Source: Algibacter mikhailovii (GTDB lineage Bacteria; Bacteroidota; Bacteroidia; Flavobacteriales; Flavobacteriaceae). Taken from it: a DNA stretch of 64,000 bases. The stretch spans positions 126,575-190,574 of the forward strand of contig NZ_BMWZ01000001.1 of the NCBI RefSeq assembly GCF_014651495.1, given 5' to 3'. The position numbers and the translations under genes are program-made. The notes under the pieces were generated by a model. The model made no database searches and had not been told where the DNA came from. It was given only the letters and a program-made list of their open reading frames with translations. Below, piece after piece: positions 38,925-49,005 of the stretch. Position 1 is the first letter of the stretch. Each line of letters starts with the position of its first letter.

Positions 38925-39350
38925 TTAATTAAATCGATATCTAATATTAAGTCCAAATCCACCCCATTCAAAATCGGTATCTTCTACAATCCAAAATGTT
39001 GGTCGGTAATCTACACCTATGGAAATGGGTGCATCAAACGTATATTCTAAGCCTATTTCTCCACTAGCTCCAAGTAAAAACTTGTCTCCAAAATAAGCAG
39101 AAGGTCCAACGCCAACGTACCAGTTAAGATTGTCTTCGCCTAGAGGTTTGTATAACAGGTCCCATAAGGCATCCAATCCAACACCATCACCAAAGGATAC
39201 ATTCGCATGAATTCTACCAGAACCTGTTGGGATTATACCATCAACAGCTACATTGTTGGAGCCAGAAACTTGACCAAAGCGAATACCTATTTCTTGGGCG
39301 CTTAAGGCAACTGAGGCAATCATAAAAAAGGCTAAAATTAAATGTTTCAT
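38925..39350 (-). CDS. Small outer-membrane beta-barrel-like secreted protein
   Basis: 141 aa with a signal peptide (MKHLILAFFMIASVALSAQE). The rest alternates hydrophobic and polar residues in short strands with Gly-rich turns and ends NIRYRFN, fitting an 8-strand OmpA-like or DUF3575-like barrel. No function recognised. It has its own terminator, so it is likely monocistronic. Confidence 0.78.
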   Translation of the reverse strand: MKHLILAFFMIASVALSAQEIGIRFGQVSGSNNVAVDGIIPTGSGRIHANVSFGDGVGLDALWDLLYKPLGEDNLNWYVGVGPSAYFGDKFLLGASGEIGLEYTFDAPISIGVDYRPTFWIVEDTDFEWGGFGLNIRYRFN

Positions 39351-39481
39351 AAGTTCTTAATTTTCTGTGTTTGTTATTAAAATTTTCTTTTTTTAAAGTA
39401 TATTGACCTTATTAATATAAAGCTTCAAAAGTAATAGGAATTTAGCGCTTCAGGAAGTTCTTGTATTACAAATTTTAGTTT

Positions 39482-42391
39482 ATGACAATAAATATTTTAA
39501 AGTCAACATTTTCAGGGGAATTGTTTTTTGATAATCTTTCAAAAAGCATTTATGCCACAGATGCCTCGGTGTATAGAAAACTACCTTTAGGCGTGGCTTA
39601 TCCAAAAAATGAAAATGATATTAAATTGCTTATTCAATTTGCGAAGGCCAATAAAACCTCTTTAATTCCTAGAACGGCAGGGACATCGTTGGCAGGTCAA
39701 TGTGTAGGTGAAGGACTTGTGGTTGATGTATCAAAGTATTTTACCAAGATTATTGAAGTTAATGAAAAGGATCAAACGGTTACTGTTCAACCTGGTGTTG
39801 TGAGGGATGTTCTTAATAATTATCTTAAACCTTATAATTTGTTTTTTGGACCTAATACGTCTACTTCTAATAGATGTATGCTTGGCGGCATGGTTGGTAA
39901 TAATTCATCAGGAACGACGTCAATACAATATGGTGTTACTCGCGATAAAGTATTAGAAATTCAAGCCGTGTTAAGTGATGGAAGTCAAGCTGTTTTTGGA
40001 AACTTGTCTAATAAAGAATTTGATGATAAATTAAACAGTGGAGGTTTAGAAGGGCGCATTTATAATAAAGTGTTTAATGCCTTAAAATCAGATCAGGTTA
40101 AAACGCGCATTAAAGAGCAATTCCCAAAACCAGAAATTCATCGTAGAAATACAGGTTATGCAATTGATGCGCTTATCAATGCCAATGTTTTTGAGGAATC
40201 AGAATTACCGTTCAATATGTGTAAGCTACTTTCAGGAAGTGAGGGGACATTAGCTTTTACCACACAAATAACTTTAAAGTTGGACAAGATTCCTCCAAAG
40301 GAAAGCATTATGATTGCGGCACATTTTGATAGCGTTCAAAGGTGTTTAGAGGCTGTTCAACCGGTAATGAAACATAATTTGTACACCTGTGAAATGATGG
40401 ACAAAACCATCTTAGATTGTACAAAGCATAATAAAACCCAACAAGAAAATCGTTATTTTATTAACGGTGACCCTATGGCTATTTTAATGTGTGAAGTCAA
40501 GGCCAATAGTCAAGAAGAAGTTGAGGTTTTAGCAGATAAATTGCTTAAAGAAATTAAGAATACTGGGTTAAGTTATGCCTACCCTGTTTTAAGAGGTGAG
40601 GATATTAATAAAGCCATTAACTTAAGAAGTGCCGGTTTGGGGTTATTGGGTAATATTGTTGGAGATAAAAAAGGGGTGGCCTGTATAGAGGATACTGCAG
40701 TAGCATTGCCAGACTTAGCCAATTATATTTCTGAATTTACCGATCTTATGAAGGGCTACAAGCAAGACGCCATATATTATGCACATGCTGGAGCTGGGGA
40801 AATTCATTTAAGACCCATTTTAGATATAAAACAAAGTGGGGATGTAAAGCTCTTTAGGAAAATAACTACCGATGTGGCCCATTTGGTAAAAAAATATAAT
40901 GGTTCAATGAGCGGTGAACATGGGGATGGTATTGTTAGAGCTGAGTTTATCCCGCTAATGATAGGCTATGAGAACTATGAAATTATAAAACAGATAAAGG
41001 AGGTCTTTGATCCAGAATGTGTTTTCAATCCCGGTAAAATTGTGGATGCATTTCCTATGGATGAATCATTACGATATAAAGCGGATAGAGAAGAACCAGA
41101 AATTGAAACGCTGCTGGATTTTTCAAAATCACTTGGTATTTTAAGAGAAGCTGAAAAATGCAATGGTACTGGAGACTGTAGAAAGTTACCCGAATTTGGA
41201 GGAACCATGTGTCCTAGTTTTAGAGCCACTAGGAATGAAAAGGATACCACTAGGGCGAGAGCAAATGCCTTACGGGAGTTTTTGACGAATTCTGATAAAG
41301 AAAACAGGTTTGATCACAAAGAGCTGAAAGATGTATTTGATTTATGTTTGAGTTGCAAAGCCTGTTCTAGTGAATGCCCTAGTAGTGTAAATGTGGCGGC
41401 TTTAAAGGCAGAGTTTCAATATCAATATCAGAAAAGTAATGGAAGTTCGCTTAGAACAAAATTGTTTGCCTATAATAATCAACTCAATAAATTTGGGAGT
41501 ATGGTGCCAAGTTTGGCAAACTTTATGTTTTCAAATAAATTAAGCGCTAGTTTACTTAAAAAAGGTTTTGGTGTTGCGAAACAAAGAAATCTACCTTTTA
41601 TTTCTTCAACTAGCTTGGAGAAACATTATCACGCTTTTAAGAACAGACAAAAGGGTAAAGGCTACATTAAAACGGTTTATTTGTTTAATGACGAATTTAT
41701 AAATTTACTGGATACGGATATAGGCATTGACGCCCTGGATCTCTTGGAATCCTTAAATTATGAAGTGAAAATCATTAATAATGAGGAATCGGGAAGGACA
41801 TTTTTATCTAAAGGTTTTTTAGATCAAGCAAAAATTTGTGCAGATAAAAATGTCGCACTATTTAAAGATTTTATTTCGGAAAATACGCCGCTTATCGGTA
41901 TTGAACCTTCTGCGATATTAACATTTAAGGATGAGTATATAAGATTAGCAGACGATAAAACATCAGCAGAGGCTATTGCAAAAAACACCTTTTTGATCGA
42001 AGAGTTCATTCAGCAGGAAATTGAATTGGGCAATATACATTCGGGACAGTTTACTAAAGAGGCTAGACAAGTGAAATTTCATGGACATTGTCATCAAAAG
42101 GCCATGGTTAATCAACTTTCAAGCTTTTCTGTTCTAAATTTACCAGCCAATTACAAGGTAACCATTATACCAAGCGGATGCTGTGGTATGGCTGGTAGTT
42201 TTGGGTATGAGAAAGAGCACTATGAGGTGAGTATGACCGTAGGTGAGCAAACCTTATTTCCTGCTATAAGAAAAGCATCAGAAGAGGTTATTATAGCTGC
42301 AAATGGTACAAGTTGTAGACATCAGATTAAAGATGGTACTCAGCGAGAAGCCAAACACCCTATTAGTGTGTTAAAAGCAGCTTTAATTTGA
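39482..42391 (+). CDS. FAD-linked oxidase / (Fe-S) dehydrogenase fusion (D-lactate or glycolate oxidase type)
   Basis: 969 aa. Residues ~1-220 are a PCMH FAD-binding domain (LIPRTAGTSLAGQCVGEG, GGMVGNNSSGTTSIQYG). Residues ~225-530 are the FAD-linked oxidase C domain (GEIHLRPILDIK, MSGEHGDGIVRAEF). Residues ~560-660 carry 4Fe-4S cysteines (CLSCKACSSECPSSVNVA). The C-terminal part has CCG-type motifs (HGHCHQKAM, GCCGMAGSFGYEKEH). This GlcD-GlpC fusion oxidises a D-2-hydroxyacid and passes electrons to quinones. Substrate inferred only. Its last 9 bp overlap the convergent phosphatase gene. Confidence 0.9.
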   Translation: MTINILKSTFSGELFFDNLSKSIYATDASVYRKLPLGVAYPKNENDIKLLIQFAKANKTSLIPRTAGTSLAGQCVGEGLVVDVSKYFTKIIEVNEKDQTVTVQPGVVRDVLNNYLKPYNLFFGPNTSTSNRCMLGGMVGNNSSGTTSIQYGVTRDKVLEIQAVLSDGSQAVFGNLSNKEFDDKLNSGGLEGRIYNKVFNALKSDQVKTRIKEQFPKPEIHRRNTGYAIDALINANVFEESELPFNMCKLLSGSEGTLAFTTQITLKLDKIPPKESIMIAAHFDSVQRCLEAVQPVMKHNLYTCEMMDKTILDCTKHNKTQQENRYFINGDPMAILMCEVKANSQEEVEVLADKLLKEIKNTGLSYAYPVLRGEDINKAINLRSAGLGLLGNIVGDKKGVACIEDTAVALPDLANYISEFTDLMKGYKQDAIYYAHAGAGEIHLRPILDIKQSGDVKLFRKITTDVAHLVKKYNGSMSGEHGDGIVRAEFIPLMIGYENYEIIKQIKEVFDPECVFNPGKIVDAFPMDESLRYKADREEPEIETLLDFSKSLGILREAEKCNGTGDCRKLPEFGGTMCPSFRATRNEKDTTRARANALREFLTNSDKENRFDHKELKDVFDLCLSCKACSSECPSSVNVAALKAEFQYQYQKSNGSSLRTKLFAYNNQLNKFGSMVPSLANFMFSNKLSASLLKKGFGVAKQRNLPFISSTSLEKHYHAFKNRQKGKGYIKTVYLFNDEFINLLDTDIGIDALDLLESLNYEVKIINNEESGRTFLSKGFLDQAKICADKNVALFKDFISENTPLIGIEPSAILTFKDEYIRLADDKTSAEAIAKNTFLIEEFIQQEIELGNIHSGQFTKEARQVKFHGHCHQKAMVNQLSSFSVLNLPANYKVTIIPSGCCGMAGSFGYEKEHYEVSMTVGEQTLFPAIRKASEEVIIAANGTSCRHQIKDGTQREAKHPISVLKAALI

Positions 42392-43243
42392 TTTTTTATT
42401 TGAGGGTTTATCAACAATAGTTATCGCTGAAATTAAATAGTTAAGGTTGTCGTATTCAAGGTCATTGAATTCGTCTTCTATACTAAAAGGTGTCAGTTTA
42501 TCCTTGCTGAAATTGTATATTTTCCAACGTTTAAATTGATATTCTAAAGCGGTAAAGTTTTCAACCCAATCGCCGGAATTAAGGTAGATGGTTTTACCGT
42601 TTTTGTTTTCAAAATGTTCCATTTTAGGTTGGTGTATATGTCCGCAAACTACGTAATCATAGCCATTTTCAATAGCCAGCTCAGCGGCTACACTTTCAAA
42701 ATCATGAATATATTTTATAGCACCTTTAACGCCGTTTTTCAACTTACTTGATATGGAGTAACGTGCTTTCCCCCGTTTATCTAAATACCAATTGAAAAGT
42801 CTATTGATAAGGATTAAAAAATTATAGCCATATCCACCTAATTTTGCTAACCACTTAGCGTGCTGTATGGAAACATCAAAAACATCGCCATGAAAGAACC
42901 AAGCCTTTTTTCCGTGTAAATCCAATACTGCTTTATCTACGATAGAAATATTTCCTATGGTTGTATTACTAAATTTTCTTAACATTTCGTCGTGATTCCC
43001 GGTTATATAGATAACTTCAACGCCATTGGAAGCCATGGTCATTATCTTCTTGATGACTTTCAAATGTGATTTTGGGAAATACCGTTTACTAAATTGCCAA
43101 ATATCTATGATATCGCCATTCAATATCAATTTCTTAGGCTCAATACTGTTTAAATAAGTTAATAAATGCTTGGCATGACACCCGTATGTACCTAAGTGAA
43201 CATCGGATATGACTGCAATTTCAAGTTTTCTTTTTATTTTCAA
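42383..43243 (-). CDS. LpxH-like UDP-2,3-diacylglucosamine diphosphatase / metallophosphoesterase
   Basis: 286 aa calcineurin-like phosphoesterase. Metal motifs: ISDVHLGTYGCH, NGDIIDIW, TGNHDEM and VCGHIHQP. At 286 aa with the CHAKHLLTYLNS insertion it resembles the Bacteroidota LpxH/UDP-2,3-diacylglucosamine diphosphatase-type proteins of lipid A synthesis. A paralogous phosphatase role is possible, because this group includes several proteins per genome. The 3' end overlaps the oxidase gene by 9 bp. Confidence 0.8.
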   Translation of the reverse strand: MKIKRKLEIAVISDVHLGTYGCHAKHLLTYLNSIEPKKLILNGDIIDIWQFSKRYFPKSHLKVIKKIMTMASNGVEVIYITGNHDEMLRKFSNTTIGNISIVDKAVLDLHGKKAWFFHGDVFDVSIQHAKWLAKLGGYGYNFLILINRLFNWYLDKRGKARYSISSKLKNGVKGAIKYIHDFESVAAELAIENGYDYVVCGHIHQPKMEHFENKNGKTIYLNSGDWVENFTALEYQFKRWKIYNFSKDKLTPFSIEDEFNDLEYDNLNYLISAITIVDKPSNKKSN

Positions 43244-43430
43244 TGTATTTGTCTTTATACTTTACAAAGTAATGGTCTTAATATTAATTCATTATTATGT
43301 CTTAATTATTTAAATATCAGCAATTTGTTAAATAAAGGTTACTTAAGACTATAAGAATTAATAAATAACAAGAGGCTATTTCATTTCCTTATTTCTAGGA
43401 ATAGCTTTATTTTAGCGAAAAATTGAAATT

Positions 43431-44492
43431 ATGGCTGGAAATTCTTTCGGGAAACTATTTAATCTTACCACTTATGGAGAATCTCATGGAACTGCACTAG
43501 GAGGCGTTATTGATGGATGTCCGTCAGGTATTACTTTGGATTTGGATGAAATTCAAAATGAGTTAAACCGAAGAAAACCTGGACAATCAGCCATTGTGAC
43601 ACAGCGTAAAGAACCGGATACGGTAAAGTTCCATTCTGGAATTTTTGAAGGGGTTACTACAGGAACTTCAATTGGTTTTGTTATCGAGAATACAAACCAG
43701 AAGTCTCATGATTATTCGCATATAAAAGACAGTTATAGACCGAGTCACGCTGATTATACATATGACAAGAAGTATGGTATTAGGGATTACCGTGGTGGGG
43801 GCCGTAGTTCAGCAAGAGAAACAGCTTGTAGAGTTGTAGCAGGAGCTATTGCAAAACAAGTAATTAAAGGGGTTGAAATTCAGGCTTATGTTTCAGGCGT
43901 TGGCAAGCTACAGATTGATAGACCATATACGGATTTAGATCTCACACAAATTGAATCTAATATTGTTAGGTGTCCGGATCAAGACATGGCGGCAAAAATG
44001 GAAACCTATATCAAAGAAGTCCGTGGTAAAGGAGATACTGTTGGTGGTATTGTGAGTTGTGTTATTAAAAACGTACCTGTAGGTCTTGGAGAGCCTGTTT
44101 TTGATAAACTGCATGCTGAATTAGGTAAAGCCATGTTATCTATAAATGCTGTAAAAGGTTTTGAGTATGGCAGCGGATTTCACGGCAGTACCATGTATGG
44201 CAGTGACCATAACGATTCATTTAATAATGATGGTTCTACCAAAACTAATTTTTCTGGTGGTATTCAAGGCGGCATAAGTAATGGCATGGATATTTATTTT
44301 AACGTGGCTTTTAAGCCCGTAGCTACGCTTATTCAGAAATATGAAACCATTGATAAAGCCGGTAATACTGTTGAGATGCAAGGTAAAGGACGTCATGATC
44401 CATGTGTGGTTCCAAGAGCTGTGCCTATTGTAGAAGCTATGGCTGCATTGGTTATAGCAGACTTTTTACTAATAAATAAAATGTACAAGTAG
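43431..44492 (+). CDS. aroC: Chorismate synthase
   Basis: 353 aa. Signatures [18 protein letters not shown] (family signature 1), [21 protein letters not shown] (start of signature 2) and [19 protein letters not shown] near the end (signature 3). It removes phosphate from EPSP to make chorismate, using reduced FMN. Full length with no abnormality. It has its own upstream region and no close downstream partner. Confidence 0.97.
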   Translation: MAGNSFGKLFNLTTYGESHGTALGGVIDGCPSGITLDLDEIQNELNRRKPGQSAIVTQRKEPDTVKFHSGIFEGVTTGTSIGFVIENTNQKSHDYSHIKDSYRPSHADYTYDKKYGIRDYRGGGRSSARETACRVVAGAIAKQVIKGVEIQAYVSGVGKLQIDRPYTDLDLTQIESNIVRCPDQDMAAKMETYIKEVRGKGDTVGGIVSCVIKNVPVGLGEPVFDKLHAELGKAMLSINAVKGFEYGSGFHGSTMYGSDHNDSFNNDGSTKTNFSGGIQGGISNGMDIYFNVAFKPVATLIQKYETIDKAGNTVEMQGKGRHDPCVVPRAVPIVEAMAALVIADFLLINKMYK

Positions 44493-44900
44493 AAGGTACT
44501 TGAGGGATTACTATATAGTATTCTATTTCTATTTTATTCTGAAGTAAACAAAACTTGTTTTTTCTAGGTTTTAGTTGGATTTTGAGCAAGGGATTAAATT
44601 TAAATATTAAAGGTTAGTCAGCGAACCATAGCCCTTTTCTATATTTAGTTTCGGTTAGCTTTTAAGACTTCAAAGGCGTTGGATAAATTAACCACCTTTA
44701 TACGGATGTACTTCATTCTAGAGGCAAATAATGGATTATATCTAGCATTTATTGGCTTGGTTAAAAAGCATTCTAAAGATATTCCGTTGGAAAATCACAT
44801 GTTTTGATTCTTAAATTCGGTTAAATATCCATTTTAAGAAATGCTTTGAACAATTTTAAAAAAACCTATATTGTATCGCAATTAAATATTAAAGGAGCAT
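44493..44900. other. 408 bp intergenic stretch with an unassigned open frame
   Basis: Between aroC and the symporter. A stop-free plus-strand frame of about 50 codons runs from about 44649 to 44807; its last part reads MYFILEANNGLYLAFIGLV followed by KKHSKDIPLENHMF. The composition is protein-like, but no good start is present and I recognise no family. It may be a remnant of a deleted gene. The last 50 bp before 44901 should hold the symporter promoter; an AAAGGAG stretch precedes its ATG at 44891-44897 and is a clear ribosome binding site. Confidence 0.35.
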
Positions 44901-46226
44901 ATGAAAAAAATGGCATTGCATTGGAAGATAATTATAGGAATGGTTCTTGGAATCATTTTTGGTTTTATAATGAATAATATTGCTGGAGGCAAGGGGTTTG
45001 TAGCTGACTGGATAGCGCCCTTTGGTACCATCTTCATTAATCTTCTCAAATTAATAGCCGTACCGCTAATTTTAGCTTCTCTAATTAAAGGTATATCCGA
45101 TTTAAAGGATATTTCTAAAATAAAATCTATGGGTTTAAGAACTATAGGAATTTATATAGGAACGACCTTAGTAGCCATTATTATTGGATTGAGTATTGTA
45201 AATACAATAAAGCCAGGGAAAGGTATGGACCAAACTACTATTGAAAAAATCAAACTAAAGTATGAAAATGATGCTGGAGTTACAGATAAATTGGCAAAAG
45301 CGACAGCTCAAAAAGAAGCAGGTCCACTCCAAGCTTTAGTGGATATTTTTCCTAGTAATATTTTTAAATCCTTTACAGAAGCTTCTATGCTTCAAATTAT
45401 TTTCTTTGCTTTATTTGTTGGTATTTGCTTGCTACTCATTGGCGAAAAAAAGGCGAAACCACTTGTAGACTTTTTTGACTCGCTAAATGAAGTCGTTATG
45501 AAAATGGTGGACCTCATCATGCTTTTTGCGCCTTATGCAGTATTTGCACTTCTAGCGAATGTGATTATTGCTTTTGATGACACTGAAATCCTTATTAAAT
45601 TATTATGGTATAGCTTATGCGTTATTGGTGGACTAGTTTTAATGATTGGTTTTTATCTTTTACTCATTGGTGTATATGTCAAAAAATCACCACTGTGGTT
45701 TTTACAGCAAATAAGTCCCGCGCAATTGTTAGCCTTTTCAACCAGTAGTAGTGCAGCTACACTTCCAGTTACCATGGAGCGTGTTGAAGAACATTTGGGG
45801 GTAGATAAAGAGGTTTCTGGTTTTGTTTTACCGGTAGGCGCTACGGTAAATATGGATGGAACTAGCTTATATCAAGGCATTGCAGCCGTGTTTATTATGC
45901 AAGTAATATGGCCGGAAGGCTTAGTGTTTTCAAATCAACTTATAATTATAATTACGGCCTTGATGGCTTCTATTGGCAGTGCCGCTGTGCCTAGTGCAGG
46001 TCTTGTTATGCTCGTAATAGTACTTGAATCTATTGGCTTTCCAGCAGAGTTACTTCCTATTGGAATCGCCTTAATTTTTGCAGTTGATAGGCCACTTGAT
46101 ATGTGCCGTACCGTTGTGAATGTTACTGGCGATGCTACGGTTTCTATGATGGTTGCTAAATCATTAAACAAATTGCATGATCCACAACCCAAAGAATGGG
46201 ATGATAATTATGATGAAGTGAAATAA
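44901..46226 (+). CDS. Dicarboxylate/amino acid:cation symporter (DAACS family)
   Basis: 441 aa with about eight membrane helices and two re-entrant loops. The serine-rich HP1 motif AFSTSSSAATLPVTMERVEE and the TM7 motif NMDGTSLYQGIAAVF (NMDGT) are diagnostic of GltP/GltT/DctA transporters. It imports glutamate/aspartate or C4-dicarboxylates with H+ or Na+. An insertion of charged residues around 105-140 is the usual variable loop. It is 45 bp before the ATP-grasp gene in the same direction, suggesting it serves the amino-acid ligase operon. Confidence 0.93.
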   Translation: MKKMALHWKIIIGMVLGIIFGFIMNNIAGGKGFVADWIAPFGTIFINLLKLIAVPLILASLIKGISDLKDISKIKSMGLRTIGIYIGTTLVAIIIGLSIVNTIKPGKGMDQTTIEKIKLKYENDAGVTDKLAKATAQKEAGPLQALVDIFPSNIFKSFTEASMLQIIFFALFVGICLLLIGEKKAKPLVDFFDSLNEVVMKMVDLIMLFAPYAVFALLANVIIAFDDTEILIKLLWYSLCVIGGLVLMIGFYLLLIGVYVKKSPLWFLQQISPAQLLAFSTSSSAATLPVTMERVEEHLGVDKEVSGFVLPVGATVNMDGTSLYQGIAAVFIMQVIWPEGLVFSNQLIIIITALMASIGSAAVPSAGLVMLVIVLESIGFPAELLPIGIALIFAVDRPLDMCRTVVNVTGDATVSMMVAKSLNKLHDPQPKEWDDNYDEVK

Positions 46227-46271
46227 ATTTATAACTTTAAGCATAAGTAAATAACCTAAAACAATTGCAAT

Positions 46272-47309
46272 ATGAATGTGTGTTTTATCATGTATCCTTG
46301 GGAAGAGATAGATCCTGAGAATGACACTACTTTGGCATTAATCAAGGAATGTGTAAAAAGAAAACATGGTGTAGCTATGTGTACACCGGCAAGTCTTACC
46401 ATTAGGAATAGTGTAACAACAGCTAATTGTACCGTAGTTGGCAGGTTAGAAAAAACACCCAGTTCATTAAAGTCGTTTTATAATAAGGCTAAACTAAGAG
46501 AGGAAATGCTTCCTTTGGCTGGTTTTGATGTCATTTTCTTTAGAGCAAACCCTCCTTTAGATCCTTTAATGCTAAACTTCTTAGATTCGGTTAAGGATGA
46601 TGTCTTTATTATGAATTCCTTACAAGGTATGCGCGAAGCGAATAATAAGCTTTATACGGCTGCATTTGGTGATAATCATAGTAATATCATTCCGGCTACG
46701 CATGTATCTAAAAGTAAACGTTACTTAATAAAACAAATAAAAGAATCCGCTGCCGATAAAATGATTTTAAAACCCTTAAATGGTTTTGGTGGCTCAGGTG
46801 TTATTTTGATAGAAAAGTCGGCCATGAGTAATATTAATTCGTTGTTAGATTTTTATATCAATAGTAGTGATGGAAAATCAAACTATGTGATATTGCAAGA
46901 TTATATTGAAGGTGCAGATCAAGGGGATATTAGAATACTCATGCTTAATGGAGAACCTGTTGGTGCTATGAAACGTGTACCAGGAAATGATGATCACCGT
47001 TCCAATGTTTCTGCCGGAGGAAGTGTGCAACGACACAGTTTAACTAAGGAAGAAAAAGCATTGTGCAAGCAAATAGGACCAAAGTTAGTAAATGATGGTT
47101 TGTATTTTGTGGGTATTGATGTTATTGGTGGAAAATTAGTTGAGGTGAATGTGATGTCTCCTGGCGGCATTACTTATATCAATAAGGTCTATAAGTTGAA
47201 AATAAAAATAGAAGAAAAAGTTATTGATTTCCTTGAAATGAAAGTACTTGATAAGTTAGAAGCTTTTGATAGGCGTACGCGATTGCGAAAGGCTGTTGAA
47301 GAGGCTTAG
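46272..47309 (+). CDS. ATP-grasp ligase, GshB-like (probable amino-acid or peptide ligase)
   Basis: 345 aa. The ATP-grasp part runs from about 125 to 320: nucleotide Lys163 and Lys167, Gly-rich loop NGFGGSG (170-176), hinge VILQDYIEG, Arg221 in DIRILMLNG, and metal ligands Glu291/Asn293 in LVEVNVMSPGG. The fold matches glutathione synthetase GshB, and databases would call it that. No gamma-glutamylcysteine ligase is in the window and bshA is, so it may join a different amino acid or peptide. It starts a tight four-gene run with spacings of 44, 3 and 5 bp. Confidence 0.85.
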   Translation: MNVCFIMYPWEEIDPENDTTLALIKECVKRKHGVAMCTPASLTIRNSVTTANCTVVGRLEKTPSSLKSFYNKAKLREEMLPLAGFDVIFFRANPPLDPLMLNFLDSVKDDVFIMNSLQGMREANNKLYTAAFGDNHSNIIPATHVSKSKRYLIKQIKESAADKMILKPLNGFGGSGVILIEKSAMSNINSLLDFYINSSDGKSNYVILQDYIEGADQGDIRILMLNGEPVGAMKRVPGNDDHRSNVSAGGSVQRHSLTKEEKALCKQIGPKLVNDGLYFVGIDVIGGKLVEVNVMSPGGITYINKVYKLKIKIEEKVIDFLEMKVLDKLEAFDRRTRLRKAVEEA

Positions 47310-47353
47310 TAATATTTCCTTTTTAGATATATCTATATTTCAAATTAATTGCA

Positions 47354-48166
47354 ATGATCACATTATCCTCTCCAATTGTTTCGGCAGCATGGCTGAATGA
47401 AAATAAACATGCCGAAAACCTTATTATCCTTGATGGCACTATTAATAAATCATTTAATAGCGAACAGATTCAAATTCCTAATGCGCGGTTATTTGATATA
47501 AAAGGTAAGTTTAGTAATGTTTCAGATCCTTTTCCAAGTGCTTTTCCTTCTCAAAATCAGTTTGAAAGTGAGGCTAGGGCTTTAGGCATAAACAATGCCA
47601 GTGCTATTGTGGTTTATGATGATAAAGGTATTTATTCTAGTGCCCGTGTATGGTGGCTATTTAAAGCCTTTGGTTTTAATAATGTAGCCGTATTGAATGG
47701 TGGTTTTCCAATCTGGAAACAAGAAGGTTTTGCCACCGAAAGGATGTCTCAATATGAAGGACTAAAAGGTGATATTATAGCGGAATTAAATCCAAATTAT
47801 ATGCGGTTTTTTGATGATGTTAAAGAGGCTTCTGAAGCTAAAACGCACGTTATTATTGATGCACGCGCTTCGGGAAGATTTAATTGTCAGGTACCTGAGC
47901 CTAGAGCAGGATTGCGTATGGGTACTATTCCGAATTCGGTAAATTTGCCTTTTACAGATTTATTAGAAGATGGCTTATTAAAGCCAAAAGTGGCATTAGA
48001 AAAAGCCTTTTATATGCTTGCCGACAAGGATGACCCCATTGTTTTTTCTTGTGGCTCCGGAATAACTGCTTGTGTATTGGCTCTAGGGGCAACTATAGCC
48101 GGTTATAAGAATATTTCAGTATATGATGGCTCATGGACAGAATGGGGGAGCTTGGTAAATGTTTAG
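47354..48166 (+). CDS. Thiosulfate/3-mercaptopyruvate sulfurtransferase (tandem rhodanese)
   Basis: 270 aa with two rhodanese domains. The first (~5-130) is inactive; the second (~155-268) has the active loop FSCGSGITACV with Cys233. CGSG-[VI]-T-A is the mercaptopyruvate sulfurtransferase loop, whereas classical thiosulfate rhodaneses have CRKGVT. IYSSARVWWLF in the first domain is also family-typical. It makes a Cys persulfide for sulfur transfer. It lies within the ATP-grasp operon, 3 bp before the amidohydrolase, so sulfur chemistry may be part of that pathway. Confidence 0.92.
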   Translation: MITLSSPIVSAAWLNENKHAENLIILDGTINKSFNSEQIQIPNARLFDIKGKFSNVSDPFPSAFPSQNQFESEARALGINNASAIVVYDDKGIYSSARVWWLFKAFGFNNVAVLNGGFPIWKQEGFATERMSQYEGLKGDIIAELNPNYMRFFDDVKEASEAKTHVIIDARASGRFNCQVPEPRAGLRMGTIPNSVNLPFTDLLEDGLLKPKVALEKAFYMLADKDDPIVFSCGSGITACVLALGATIAGYKNISVYDGSWTEWGSLVNV

Positions 48167-48169
48167 GTT

Positions 48170-49000
48170 ATGGAGCAACTTTCTATTCATCAAATCATTG
48201 AAAATATAAAAAGCCAAAAGGTTTTTGAGGCTGTAGCTTTTGATTATTCGTTTACTATAAAAATTGAAAAATATGTCCCTTATGCCTGTGCAGCAATTCA
48301 TAACGGACATCAATTTAGAAAGGAATTATGGGAGAATTGCATACACACGGCATATGAACGCTGGTATGAAGAAGATCCAGAGACAAAACAGATGATACAA
48401 TCTCACCCCATTGTTATTTCAGGATGTGATTCGCGTTTTGAATATGATTTAAACCGTGCTCCGGAGGATGCTGTTTTTGAAACCGCGTGGGGAAAGCAGC
48501 TTTGGCATAAACCACTCTCGGAAGCAATGAAAAATAAAAGCGTATTAAAGCATAAGCAATTTTATGAGGTTGTAAGTGCACTCGTCTCAACTTTAGAATT
48601 AAAGTTTGGCTTTTGTACCGTTTATGATATGCATAGTTATAATTGGAAACGTTGGGATAGGGAAGTACCTACATGGAACTTAGGCACGCGTAATTTGGAT
48701 AATGAACGTTTTGAAGCTGTTATTGAGGATTGGAGGCATAGTTTATCTGAGATTAAATTTCCCTACAGTATTGCTTCTACAGCTAAAATCAATGATACCT
48801 TTCAAGGAAACGGTTATTTTTTAAAATTTATAACCTCAAAATTCAAAAATACTTTAGTTTTGGCTACCGAAATTGCCAAAGTATATTGTGATGAATATAA
48901 ACAAGTTATTTATCCTGAAGTGGTTGCATTAGTGGAGAAAGAATTAATTGACCGTATCCCTCAACATGCAAACGAGGTTTACAGCAGGTTTAAAAAGTAA
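48170..49000 (+). CDS. N-formylglutamate amidohydrolase-like protein
   Basis: 276 aa of the FGase/HutG2 zinc hydrolase family. Family-type stretches are YACAAIHNGHQFRKEL (34-49), SGCDSRFEYDLNRAPE and the metal-site VYDMHSYNWKRW. No signal peptide. The classical reaction cleaves N-formyl-L-glutamate in histidine degradation, but no hut gene is near. In this operon it more likely removes an acyl cap from, or hydrolyses, a glutamate-containing amide. It is 3 bp after the sulfurtransferase and 5 bp before the QEGLA gene. Confidence 0.86.
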   Translation: MEQLSIHQIIENIKSQKVFEAVAFDYSFTIKIEKYVPYACAAIHNGHQFRKELWENCIHTAYERWYEEDPETKQMIQSHPIVISGCDSRFEYDLNRAPEDAVFETAWGKQLWHKPLSEAMKNKSVLKHKQFYEVVSALVSTLELKFGFCTVYDMHSYNWKRWDREVPTWNLGTRNLDNERFEAVIEDWRHSLSEIKFPYSIASTAKINDTFQGNGYFLKFITSKFKNTLVLATEIAKVYCDEYKQVIYPEVVALVEKELIDRIPQHANEVYSRFKK

Positions 49001-49005
49001 GGATT

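Noticed and set aside
46272-47309. Calling this gene gshB
   Set aside because: The ATP-grasp core fits, but the genomic context (bshA nearby, no gshA, peptidase operon) does not support glutathione synthesis.
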